Assembly: GCA_049318625.1 (NCBI GenBank)
Contig: JBMOGA010000062.1
Coordinates: 1 to 22,432, forward strand
Source: JBMOGA01 sp049318625
GTDB lineage: Bacteria > Pseudomonadota > Alphaproteobacteria > Rhizobiales > Hyphomicrobiaceae
Length of the DNA stretch: 22,432 nt
Reading direction: 5' to 3'
A program made the position numbers and the translations under genes. Below, piece by piece: positions 1-6,624 of the stretch (positions are counted from its first letter, which is position 1; each line of letters opens with the position of its first letter). Below the pieces are notes generated by a model. It saw only the letters and a list, made by a program, of their open reading frames with translations. It was not told where the DNA came from and did no database searches.

Positions 1-61
1 CATTTATCAATGAAATAGCCACCAATGATTGCTTGGAATATGAGCAAACACCTAGGGTTGT

Positions 62-475
62 TTGTTTCTAGGTGGCCGATTCGCATTAACGTTGGATGCA
101 AAGTTTTCCCCAGATTTGCCAATTACGGGTATTGACCTGATTAACAAAATGTACACGGATAGTATTGGCGCGTCGCAATGGGTTGCGCGACAAAAGCAGA
201 TCAGGCGGTGCCGAATGCTATCCAGGCGCGAAATGCAATGTCTTGGTCTTCTCGCTGCCGGGTTCTCCAACCGCGGGATTGCCGAGGCGTTGGCTATTTC
301 CGAGCCGACCGTCGCCATGCACCTCAAGAACGCCCGCAAGCGCCTCGGCGCGCGAACCCGCGAGCATGCGGTGGCCATCGCCATCAGCTGCGGGTTCATC
401 AAGCCGGCGGTTCCGGTGACGTCCGATGCCGACGACCGCGTCGTGCCGCTGCCGCCGCTGGCCGCCGCGAGCTGA
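62..475 (+). CDS. LuxR-type helix-turn-helix transcriptional regulator (short)
   Basis: The C-terminal half (about residues 53-113 from the TTG at 62) is a clear LuxR/GerE DNA-binding domain: LSRREMQCLGLLAAG, then SNRGIAEALAISEPTVAMHLKNARKRLG, the canonical recognition helix and tail. It should bind DNA as a dimer and regulate transcription; target and signal are unknown. The whole protein is only about 137 residues, or 108 if the ATG at 149 (residue 30) is the start, whereas autoinducer-type LuxR proteins are about 240. No receiver or ligand domain is visible, so it is either a stand-alone HTH regulator or the remnant of a longer gene. TTG at 62 is the first in-frame start after a TAG at 53-55. 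The first ~170 bases are clearly richer in A+T than the rest, so the N-terminal part may be non-native or non-coding. The family call is firm; the start is not. Confidence 0.72.
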   Translation: MFLGGRFALTLDAKFSPDLPITGIDLINKMYTDSIGASQWVARQKQIRRCRMLSRREMQCLGLLAAGFSNRGIAEALAISEPTVAMHLKNARKRLGARTREHAVAIAISCGFIKPAVPVTSDADDRVVPLPPLAAAS

Positions 476-818
476 ACGATCAGCGCTCACCGGGAACACC
501 CTTGGCCCACCGTGTCCTCGGTTTCGATCGAGGACGCCGCCGTCGGGATCGGTGGGATCAGGTGCAGGCCGAGCGCAGGCGCGATGTCCTGCCATCAATA
601 CACCCGCCCGCACGGATCGCGGCGCCACAAGGCGGCGCAGCATCCAGGATCGTGGTACGGGGTGGGGACGATGCCGCCGCCGGTCGGTTCGCCGGCCCGC
701 CCCGGCCACCGACCCTTGACATCGCAGGGTGTGCATGCGCTTGTCCGCGCCGAGCAGAGGCCCGGTCTCAAGTGCGCATGCGGGCCAGCCCGCAACCTCA
801 CGAGACGACATCGCGACC
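476..818. other. Intergenic region, no convincing gene
   Basis: These 343 bases separate the LuxR-type gene from aspS. Open frames exist in both strands but translate to Arg/Pro/Gly-rich strings with no recognisable domain, as expected from GC-rich non-coding DNA. A TTGACA hexamer at 716-721 could be a -35 element for aspS, but no good -10 follows at 16-18 bp. A small inverted repeat (TCCTCG...CGAGGA, about 513-532) is the only structure I noticed. The aspS promoter is presumably here. Confidence 0.5.
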
Positions 819-2654
819 ATGGCCCAACCAACCCAGTTCCATCGCTATCGCTCGCACACCTGCGGCGCGCTGCGCGCCGAGGATATCGGCGGCCGGGTGC
901 GGCTTTCGGGCTGGGTGCACCGCGTGCGCGACCACGGCGGCGTTCTGTTCATCGACCTGCGTGATCACTACGGCATCACCCAGGTGGTGGCCGATCCCGA
1001 CAGCGCCGCCTTCAACACCGTCGAGACGCTGCGCGCCGAATGGGTCGTGCGCATCGATGGCAACATCCGCAGGCGCCCGGCCGGCACCGAGAACACCGAC
1101 CTGGCGACCGGTCTTGTCGAGGTCTACGCCACCGAGATCGAGGTCCTGTCCGAGGCCAAGGAACTGCCCGTTCCGGTGTTCGGCGAGCAGGACTATCCGG
1201 AGGATCTGCGTCTCACCTATCGTTTCCTCGATCTGCGCCGCGAGAAGCGGCACGCCATCATCATGAAGCGCCTCGCCATCACCGGCTCGATCCGCCGGCG
1301 CATGCACGAGGCGGGCTTCAACGAGTTCCCGACGCCCATTCTCACGGCGTCGAGCCCCGAGGGTGCGCGCGACTTCCTGGTGCCGTCCCGCATCCACGCC
1401 GGCAAGTTCTATGCGCTGCCGCAGGCGCCGCAGCAGTACAAGCAACTGCTGATGATGTCGGGCTTCGACCGCTATTTCCAGATCGCGCCCTGCTTCCGCG
1501 ACGAGGACCCGCGCGCCGACCGGCTGCCCGGCGAGTTCTACCAGCTCGACGTCGAGATGAGTTTCGTCGAGCAGGAAGACGTGTTCGCGACCATGGAGCC
1601 GGTGCTGACCGGCCTGTTCGAGGAGTTCGCCGAGCCGGGCATGACGGTCGACAAGGGCTGGCAGCGCATTCCCTACGCCGACGCCATCCGCAAGTATGGC
1701 TCCGACAAGCCGGACCTGCGCAACCCTGTCGAGATGGCCGACGTCACCGCGCACTTCCGCGAGTCGGGCTTCAAGGTGTTCGCCCAGATGATCGCCCGCG
1801 ACCCCAAGGTCGAGGTGTGGGCCATCCCCGCGCCCGGCGGTGGCAGCCGCGCCTTCTGCGACCGGATGAACGGTTGGGCGCAGGGCGAGGGCCAGCCGGG
1901 GCTCGGCTACATCTTCTTCCGCGAGGGAGAGGCTGCGGGCCCGATCGCCAAGAACATCGGCCCGGAGCGGGCAGGTGCCATCCAGGCCCAGCTCGGTCTC
2001 AAGGAAGGCGACGCCGTCTTCTTCGTCGCCGGCACGCCGGACAAGTTCTACAAGTTCGCCGGCCTCGCCCGCGACAAGGTGGGCCAGGATCTGAAACTGG
2101 TCGACGAGGGTCGGTTCGCCTTCGCCTGGATCGTCGACTTCCCGTTCTACGAGTGGAACGAAGACGAGAAGGCCGTCGAGTTCTCGCACAACCCCTTCTC
2201 GATGCCGCAGGGCGGCATGGCGGCGCTGCAGGCCGCCGAGGCCGAGGTGGCGGCCGGTGCCAGCGCCGCCGAAGTATTCCCGAAGATCCGGGCCTTCCAG
2301 TACGACATCGTCTGCAACGGCTACGAGATCGCCTCGGGCGGAATCCGCAACCATCGTACCGAGACGATGGTGAAGGCCTTCGGCATCGCCGGGTTGCCGC
2401 CGGAAACCGTGGAGGAACGGTTCGGTGCGCTCTACCGCGCGTTCCAGTATGGCGCCCCCCCGCACGGCGGCATGGCGGCCGGCATCGAACGCATGGTCAT
2501 GCTGCTCACCGGCTGCAGCACCGTGCGGGACGTGGCGCTGTTCCCCATGAACCAGCAGGCCAAGGACCTGCTCATGGGCGCGCCGAGCGACGTGACGATC
2601 AAGCAGCTTCGCGAACTGCACATCCGCGTGGTGCAGCCGGAGAAGAAGGCCTGA
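819..2654 (+). CDS. aspS: Aspartyl-tRNA synthetase (bacterial type, probably non-discriminating)
   Basis: A class II aminoacyl-tRNA synthetase of 611 residues that charges tRNA-Asp with aspartate in the cytoplasm. The N-terminal OB-fold anticodon-binding domain spans about residues 10-125 (GWVHRVRDHGGVLFIDLRDHYG). The catalytic core carries motif 1 near FPTPILTASSPEGARDFLVPSR, motif 2 as FRDEDPRADRLPGEFYQLDVEM and motif 3 as GIERMVMLLTG. A bacterial GAD insertion follows the KYGSDKPDLRNP segment. The length is usual for bacterial AspRS. His39 aligns with the position that is Leu in discriminating E. coli AspRS and His in the non-discriminating Pseudomonas aeruginosa enzyme, so it may also form Asp-tRNA-Asn for GatCAB. 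The ATG at 819 is chosen because homology begins just after it; the upstream extension to 729 is Arg-rich and unlike AspRS. A zeta-like kinase gene follows 20 bp after the stop. Confidence 0.97.
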   Translation: MAQPTQFHRYRSHTCGALRAEDIGGRVRLSGWVHRVRDHGGVLFIDLRDHYGITQVVADPDSAAFNTVETLRAEWVVRIDGNIRRRPAGTENTDLATGLVEVYATEIEVLSEAKELPVPVFGEQDYPEDLRLTYRFLDLRREKRHAIIMKRLAITGSIRRRMHEAGFNEFPTPILTASSPEGARDFLVPSRIHAGKFYALPQAPQQYKQLLMMSGFDRYFQIAPCFRDEDPRADRLPGEFYQLDVEMSFVEQEDVFATMEPVLTGLFEEFAEPGMTVDKGWQRIPYADAIRKYGSDKPDLRNPVEMADVTAHFRESGFKVFAQMIARDPKVEVWAIPAPGGGSRAFCDRMNGWAQGEGQPGLGYIFFREGEAAGPIAKNIGPERAGAIQAQLGLKEGDAVFFVAGTPDKFYKFAGLARDKVGQDLKLVDEGRFAFAWIVDFPFYEWNEDEKAVEFSHNPFSMPQGGMAALQAAEAEVAAGASAAEVFPKIRAFQYDIVCNGYEIASGGIRNHRTETMVKAFGIAGLPPETVEERFGALYRAFQYGAPPHGGMAAGIERMVMLLTGCSTVRDVALFPMNQQAKDLLMGAPSDVTIKQLRELHIRVVQPEKKA

Positions 2655-2674
2655 AAGTCCAGGCTTCCGGACGC

Positions 2675-3193
2675 ATGCAGGAAATCATCATCGTTGCTGG
2701 ACCGAACGGCGCTGGCAAGACGAGCTTTGCGAACGAGTACCTTTCCGCGGCCGAGGAAGACCTCGCCTACGTCAACGCGGACGAGATTGCGCGCGGCCTT
2801 GCCTTGCAGGGGCTGGCGGGGACGGCTCTCGACGTTGCTTCGGCCGGCGCGCTACTTGGCGACGTGGAACGGCTCGTTGCGAGTCGAGCCGAGTTCATGC
2901 TGGAGACCACGCTGGCGACTTTGACCTATGCACCTCGAATTGGCAGTTGGCGCAAACAAGGTTATTGGGTCTCGCTGATCTACCTTCGTCTTCCATCAGT
3001 TGAAGTTGCGATCGAGCGAGTACAAAGGAGAGTACGGGCAGGAGGGCATTCTATCCCGACTGACGTCGTTCGCCGCAGGTTCTCGAGAAGCCTCCAGTAC
3101 CTGGAGAGGATCTACAAGCCGATTGTTGACGATTGGTCCATATGGGATAGTCTAGAAGGCGATTTCAGGCTCGCCGCTACATCGGATGATTGA
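2675..3193 (+). CDS. Zeta-toxin-family P-loop kinase
   Basis: A 172-residue P-loop protein with the zeta toxin/PezT-like layout: Walker A GPNGAGKT (residues 9-16), a following NADEIARGL segment whose Asp36 matches the acidic catalytic position of zeta kinases, and the family hallmark ETTLA (77-81). The C-terminal half reads VSLIYLRLPSVEVAIERVQRRVRAGGHSIPTDVVRRRF, matching the arginine-rich lid region of chromosomal zeta-like proteins. True zeta toxins phosphorylate UDP-N-acetylglucosamine, but they are 270-290 residues long and paired with an upstream epsilon antitoxin; this one is shorter and has no epsilon-like gene upstream. It begins 20 bp after aspS, so it may be co-transcribed, and its stop codon abuts the ATG of a small gene, suggesting a two-gene module. 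Composition is visibly less GC-rich than aspS, hinting at acquisition. Toxicity and substrate are inference. Confidence 0.85.
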   Translation: MQEIIIVAGPNGAGKTSFANEYLSAAEEDLAYVNADEIARGLALQGLAGTALDVASAGALLGDVERLVASRAEFMLETTLATLTYAPRIGSWRKQGYWVSLIYLRLPSVEVAIERVQRRVRAGGHSIPTDVVRRRFSRSLQYLERIYKPIVDDWSIWDSLEGDFRLAATSDD

Positions 3194-3379
3194 ATGGCAA
3201 GCAAAAAGCTCGTCGACTTGGCGCTTGTAGAGGACGCGCTGAAAAGGGCAGCGAAGACCGCCGTGTTCGGTTCGCGGGAGGCCCGGTCTGGCCGTTTTCT
3301 AGGTAGCCAGAACAGGGCGAGTTTGTCGTCGAACCGGTCCGATCTGTCGAGGGACGGTAAGAAAACCAGCAAGTGTTAG
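3194..3379 (+). CDS. Small hypothetical protein, partner of the zeta-like kinase
   Basis: A 61-residue basic protein whose ATG directly follows the TGA of the zeta-like gene, the geometry of translational coupling. The sequence (VDLALVEDALKRAAKTAVFGSREARSGRF) suggests an amphipathic helix followed by a basic, Ser-rich tail. I recall similar small proteins with an A-L-x-R-A-A and R-S-G-R-F pattern downstream of zeta-like genes in other alphaproteobacteria, but cannot verify that here. It could be an antitoxin or accessory subunit; no known domain is recognised. The A+T level resembles the preceding gene rather than the rest of the window. The long palindromes at 3444-3582 begin about 65 bp after its stop. 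Confidence 0.6.
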   Translation: MASKKLVDLALVEDALKRAAKTAVFGSREARSGRFLGSQNRASLSSNRSDLSRDGKKTSKC

Positions 3380-3443
3380 CCGCTGCTGGCGTGCGTCCTG
3401 AACTCGATCAAGAAGATGAGCGATCTCGCACTAGGGTTTGAGA

Positions 3444-3506
3444 TAGGGCAATATCCGATCTGACGGAACCGCGGTGGCGGTTCACAGATCGGATGCGATC
3501 GCCCTA
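3444..3506. repeat. Long imperfect palindrome (REP-like), copy 1
   Basis: Nested inverted repeats: outer arms TAGGGC/GCCCTA (3444-3449 and 3501-3506), middle arms ATCCGATCTG/CAGATCGGAT, inner arms GAACCGC/GCGGTTC around a GGTG loop. The total stem is about 23 bp with small bulges. There is no T-run, so it is not a canonical intrinsic terminator. Such long palindromes between genes are typical dispersed elements in alphaproteobacterial genomes and may stabilise or terminate the zeta-operon transcript. Confidence 0.8.
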
Positions 3507-3518
3507 GATGATTGGAAT

Positions 3519-3582
3519 TAGAGCATCTTTGTCCGATCCCTTAGTCGCGGGAGGCGACCGCGTGGGGTCGGATGATGCTCTA
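3519..3582. repeat. Long imperfect palindrome (REP-like), copy 2, different sequence
   Basis: A second large hairpin 12 bp after the first: outer arms TAGAGCATC/GATGCTCTA (3519-3527 and 3574-3582), middle arms TCCGATCCC/GGGGTCGGA (one G-T wobble), inner arms GTCGC/GCGAC around a GGGAG loop. The outer arm GAGCAT.../...ATGCTC resembles the ends of palindromic intergenic repeats common in Rhizobiales genomes, from memory. Its right edge lies 17 bp before the ATG of the ceramidase-like gene, so in RNA it could affect that gene's leader. Confidence 0.8.
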
Positions 3583-3599
3583 GGGAGTTCGCTGGGCGC

Positions 3600-4307
3600 A
3601 TGAACTGGTCCGGCAAGATCTTCATCTATTGCGAGCGCGGCCTCGATCCGGGTTTCTGGGCCGAGCCGCTGAACGCGTTGAGCAACGCCGCCTTCGTGCT
3701 CGCTGCCCTGTTGGGTCTCGCGCTGTGGCGCGCACGCCCGGCCGGCCGGCGCGAGATCGTCACGCTCGTGCTGATCGCGCTCGTGCTCGCCATCGGCATC
3801 GGCAGCTTCCTGTTCCACACCTTGGCGACCCGTTGGGCGGCGGTCTCCGACACCGGCCCGATCACGGTCTTCATGGTCGCCTATCTCGCTTACGCGCTGC
3901 GCCGGTTCGTGGCGCTGCCCTGGTGGGGCACGGCACTCGGCCTCGCGACCTTCCTGGTGGCCCTGCCGGCCGCTGCCACGCTGCGCTGCGGCGCCGGCCC
4001 CTGCCTCAACGGCTCGGTGGGCTACCTGCCCGCGTTCGCCGCGCTGATGCTCATTGGCGGCGTCCTGCTCGTGCGGGGGCGGGCCGCAGGTCCGAGCCTC
4101 ATCGCCGCCGGCCTGATTTTCCTCGCCGCGCTGACGGCCCGCTCGCTCGATCGCACGCTCTGCCCGTATACGATCCTGACGGCGTCGGGCGGCATCGGCA
4201 CGCACTTCCTCTGGCATGTGCTCAACGGCGCGCTGTTGTTCGTGCTGCTGCGGGCCGCCATTCTCCACGGCGCGCCGCCACCCGTGACGCGCCCCGCGGT
4301 TGCGTGA
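3600..4307 (+). CDS. Alkaline-ceramidase-family (CREST superfamily) membrane hydrolase
   Basis: A 235-residue integral membrane protein with about seven hydrophobic segments, matching the ceramidase family (PF05875 type). The N-terminus YCERGLDPGFWAEPLNALSN is the characteristic opening. Putative catalytic and zinc-site residues are Ser69 and His73 (GSFLFHT), Asp84 (SDTGPI), and His202 and His206 (THFLWH). Their spacing (S+4=H, H+11=D, H+4=H) equals that of human ACER3 (S77, H81, D92, H217, H221). Family enzymes hydrolyse the amide bond of ceramides; the bacterial substrate is uncertain and could be a sphingolipid or another amide lipid. The ATG at 3600 is the first start and begins the conserved region. 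The gene sits alone between the palindromes and tRNA-Leu. Confidence 0.88.
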   Translation: MNWSGKIFIYCERGLDPGFWAEPLNALSNAAFVLAALLGLALWRARPAGRREIVTLVLIALVLAIGIGSFLFHTLATRWAAVSDTGPITVFMVAYLAYALRRFVALPWWGTALGLATFLVALPAAATLRCGAGPCLNGSVGYLPAFAALMLIGGVLLVRGRAAGPSLIAAGLIFLAALTARSLDRTLCPYTILTASGGIGTHFLWHVLNGALLFVLLRAAILHGAPPPVTRPAVA

Positions 4308-4337
4308 ACCGCGGACCCATCGCATAAGGGCCGCTTC

Positions 4338-4424
4338 GCGGACGTGGTGGAACCGGTAGACACACAGGACTTAAAATCCTGAGACGGCAACGTCGTGAGG
4401 GTTCGAGTCCCTCCGTCCGCACCA
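4338..4424 (+). tRNA. tRNA-Leu (anticodon UAA), CCA encoded
   Basis: An 87-nt class II tRNA. The acceptor stem GCGGACG pairs with CGTCCGC, followed by discriminator A and genomic CCA (4421-4424). The anticodon stem is CAGGA/TCCTG around loop CTTAAAA, giving anticodon TAA (4372-4374), which reads UUA/UUG leucine codons. A long variable arm (GACGGCAACGTC) and T-arm GAGGGTTCGAGTCCCTC are present. It starts 31 bp after the ceramidase-like gene. Confidence 0.97.
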
Positions 4425-4446
4425 CGGCAGGGGCCGGCAGCGCATC

Positions 4447-5178
4447 ATGACCTCCGAAATCGCCCTGCTGCTCGCCGGGGCCCTTGTCGGCGCCTTCGTC
4501 AACGGGCTGACGGGCTTCGGCACGGGGCTGACGGCCCTGGTGTTCTGGCTGCACGCCGTGCCGGTGTCGGTCGCCGCGCCGCTCGTGGCGGCCTGTTCGG
4601 TCGTGGCCCAGCTTCAAACGCTGCCCGCCATCTGGCATGCCCTCGATGCTCGGCGGTTGCTACCCTTCGTGGCCGGCGGACTGGCGGGCATCCCGCTCGG
4701 CACATGGCTGCTCACCCGCATGCCGGTCGCGACCATCAAGCTCGGGCTCGGCGTCCTGCTGGTGGTCTATTGCTCCGTCATGCTGTTCGGGCGCTTTCAG
4801 CCGCGCGTGACGCGGGGCGCCCGTGTCGGCGATGGGCTGGTCGGCTTCGCCGGCGGCGTGCTCGGCGGGCTGGCCGGTCTGTCCGGCGTGCTGCCGACCA
4901 TCTGGGCGAGCCTGCGCGGCTGGAGCAAGGACGAGCGCCGGGCCGTGTTCCAGGGCTTCAATCTGGCGATCCTCGCCGTCGCCCTGGCGGTTCACGCCAT
5001 GGCCGGCCTCGCGACCTGGGAGTTCGCCCGGGCTCTGGCCATCACCCTGCCCGCCACGGTGGTCGGCGCCCTGGCCGGCCAGCGGGTCTATCGCCACGTG
5101 GCCGACGACACCTTCCAGCGCGTCGTGCTGCTGGTATTGCTGGCGGCGGGCCTGATGCTGGTCGCCCAGAACATCTGA
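4447..5178 (+). CDS. TauE/SafE-family sulfite/anion exporter
   Basis: A 243-residue polytopic membrane protein of the TauE/SafE family (TSUP). The N-terminal repeat has GALVGAFVNGLTGFGTGLTAL, and the family's internal duplication appears as GFAGGVLGGLAGLSGVLPTIWASLRGWSKDERRAVFQGFN in the second half, the typical 'G-GLSG...P......G' signature. About eight transmembrane helices are expected in the inner membrane. Members export sulfite, sulfoacetate or other small organosulfur anions; the substrate cannot be told from sequence. The ATG at 4447 begins 22 bp after tRNA-Leu. The downstream cytochrome c starts 104 bp after the stop with its own ribosome site and a possible promoter, so they may be separate units. 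Confidence 0.9.
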   Translation: MTSEIALLLAGALVGAFVNGLTGFGTGLTALVFWLHAVPVSVAAPLVAACSVVAQLQTLPAIWHALDARRLLPFVAGGLAGIPLGTWLLTRMPVATIKLGLGVLLVVYCSVMLFGRFQPRVTRGARVGDGLVGFAGGVLGGLAGLSGVLPTIWASLRGWSKDERRAVFQGFNLAILAVALAVHAMAGLATWEFARALAITLPATVVGALAGQRVYRHVADDTFQRVVLLVLLAAGLMLVAQNI

Positions 5179-5214
5179 CGCCACGTGGGCCGGGCGCGGC
5201 GGCCGCACCGACGT

Positions 5215-5228
5215 TTGTCCCTCATCAA
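5215..5228. promoter_or_regulatory. Degenerate FNR/FixK-type box upstream of cytochrome c
   Basis: TTGTCCCTCATCAA is a 14-bp site with one perfect half (ATCAA) and one mismatched half (TTGTC instead of TTGAT/C). Its centre (5221.5) is 29.5 bp upstream of a TTGCAT hexamer (5251-5256), the class II activator spacing, and 61 bp upstream of the cytochrome c ATG. It is the weakest of the four similar sites in this window. Confidence 0.35.
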
Positions 5229-5282
5229 TGCCTTGCGCGGCGTCCGGCTGTTGCATGGACGGCAAAGAAGGAGTCGCCTCAC

Positions 5283-5603
5283 ATGCGCATCGGCCCGCTC
5301 GCTCTCCTGCTCATCGGCCTGTCGGCGTCAAGTGCCACCGCCCAGGACACTGCCTCCATCGCCCGGGGGCGCGTCTATGCGGAGCGGATTTGCGCCGAGT
5401 GCCACGCGGTGGCGCCGGGCCAGCGCTCCCCGCGTCCCGATGCGGCCGGCTTTGCCGTGATCGCCAACACGCCCGGCATGACGGCCATGGCGCTGGCCAT
5501 CTGGCTGCAGACGCCGCACCGCGAAATGCCGCACATCGTGGTGGCGCCGCAGGATCGCGACGACGTCATCAACTACATCCGCAGCCTGAAGGCGGAACGC
5601 TGA
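5283..5603 (+). CDS. Small periplasmic monohaem cytochrome c
   Basis: A 106-residue precursor with a signal peptide (MRIGPLALLLIGLSASSATAQ, cleavage near residue 20), a single haem site CAECH (Cys37, Cys40, His41) and a probable distal ligand Met82 (REMPH), as in class I cytochromes c. The C-terminal helix DRDDVINYIRSLK is typical. It should transfer electrons in the periplasm; its partner is unknown. A good ribosome site (AAGGAG) lies just upstream of the ATG. It resembles the cytochrome at 11338-11688 in the haem region, the GF..IA..PG stretch, the WL segment and the C-terminal helix, so the two are probably paralogues. It is followed by a convergent DMT-transporter gene. Confidence 0.9.
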   Translation: MRIGPLALLLIGLSASSATAQDTASIARGRVYAERICAECHAVAPGQRSPRPDAAGFAVIANTPGMTAMALAIWLQTPHREMPHIVVAPQDRDDVINYIRSLKAER

Positions 5604-5637
5604 CGCCGGTCGTCCGGCGCAACCTGTTGCCACACTC

Positions 5638-6546
5638 TTACGCAGTCCGCTGGGCGAGCCAGATGCCGCCGATCACCAGCGCCAGCGCGATGCCGTGGAA
5701 CAGGGCGAACGGCTCGGCCAGGATGAGCACGGCCAGGATCGCCGAGAACACCGGCACCAGATTGATGTAGACGCCGGCCCGGCCCGGCCCGATCAGATCC
5801 ACGCCGCGCATGAAGAACAGTTGCGCGAGGCAGGACGGGAAGATGGCGACATAGACCGCGACCAGCCACCCTTGCACGGTCGGCGGGGTGAAGGTCGTCG
5901 TGGCCAGCTCGTAGAGCACCAGCGGCGCCGAGGTCACGCACGCGATCAGGGCGAGCAGCGTGAAGAAGGCGGCGCCGTCCATTTGCGGGCGCGTGCGCAG
6001 CCCGACGGTGTAGAACGCATAGAAGGCACAGGCCGCCAGCATCAGCGCATCGCCAATCGCCAGGCCGACCTCGAGAATGGCCCAAGGCATGCCCTTTGTC
6101 GCGACCACGGCGACGCCGAGCAGCGTCACGAGGACACCGATCATCTGCACAAGCGTGACGCGCGTTCCATAGGCCAGCAACGCGCCGAGCAGAACCAGAA
6201 CCGGCATCGCGCCCTGAATGATGCCGATGTTGATGGCGGAGGTGCTGCGCGCCGCGATGTACATCAGGACATTGAACAGCGTGAAGCCGATGATCGCCAT
6301 CAGCACCACCCAGCCGCGGCGCTGGCGGATCTGCGGCCAGTGACGGCGCACCTCGGCGCCGAACAGCGGCCACAGCACCGCGATCACCAGGATCCACCGC
6401 ACCGACACCAGCGTAAACGGAGAAATGTGATCGATCGCGAGCCGGCTCGCCACCGCGTTGCCGGCCCAAGACAACGCCGCCAGCGTCAGCAGCAGCGACG
6501 GCGCCTCGTACAGACGGTGTGCCAGGCTGGCGAGTGCGGGCGGCAT
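5638..6546 (-). CDS. EamA/DMT-family transporter
   Basis: A 302-residue inner-membrane protein with ten predicted hydrophobic helices arranged as two EamA repeats, the layout of drug/metabolite transporters (RhaT/YdcZ-like). Signature stretches include LAALSWAGNAVASRLAIDHISPFTLVSVRWILVIAVLWPLF in the first repeat, and GAMPVLVLLGALLAYGTRVTLVQMIGVLVTLLGVAVVATKG with LVPVFSAILAVLILAEPF as the paired EamA ends. Members usually export metabolites or amino acids; the substrate is unknown. It follows the TRAP large-subunit gene on the same strand with a 78-bp gap, so it could be the last gene of that operon. The ATG at 6546 fits the usual family N-terminus. Confidence 0.9.
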   Translation of the reverse strand: MPPALASLAHRLYEAPSLLLTLAALSWAGNAVASRLAIDHISPFTLVSVRWILVIAVLWPLFGAEVRRHWPQIRQRRGWVVLMAIIGFTLFNVLMYIAARSTSAINIGIIQGAMPVLVLLGALLAYGTRVTLVQMIGVLVTLLGVAVVATKGMPWAILEVGLAIGDALMLAACAFYAFYTVGLRTRPQMDGAAFFTLLALIACVTSAPLVLYELATTTFTPPTVQGWLVAVYVAIFPSCLAQLFFMRGVDLIGPGRAGVYINLVPVFSAILAVLILAEPFALFHGIALALVIGGIWLAQRTA

Positions 6547-6624
6547 GGCGACACAAGTCGGTTACTGACGGGGCCGCCTCCCTACCACGTTCACCGGCGG
6601 GGGGCTACGCGCCCGCCGCAGACC

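Noticed and set aside
716..721. TTGACA as a -35 element for aspS
   Set aside because: No acceptable -10 hexamer follows at 16-18 bp, so it is not listed as a promoter.
595..831. 78-residue minus-strand frame in the gap before aspS
   Set aside because: Cys/Arg/Gly-rich translation with no recognisable motif and no clear ribosome site; it overlaps the aspS start.
798..2621. 607-residue open frame on the minus strand
   Set aside because: It lies wholly opposite aspS; the translation is His/Arg/Gly-rich without any family resemblance, a codon-bias shadow of a GC-rich gene.
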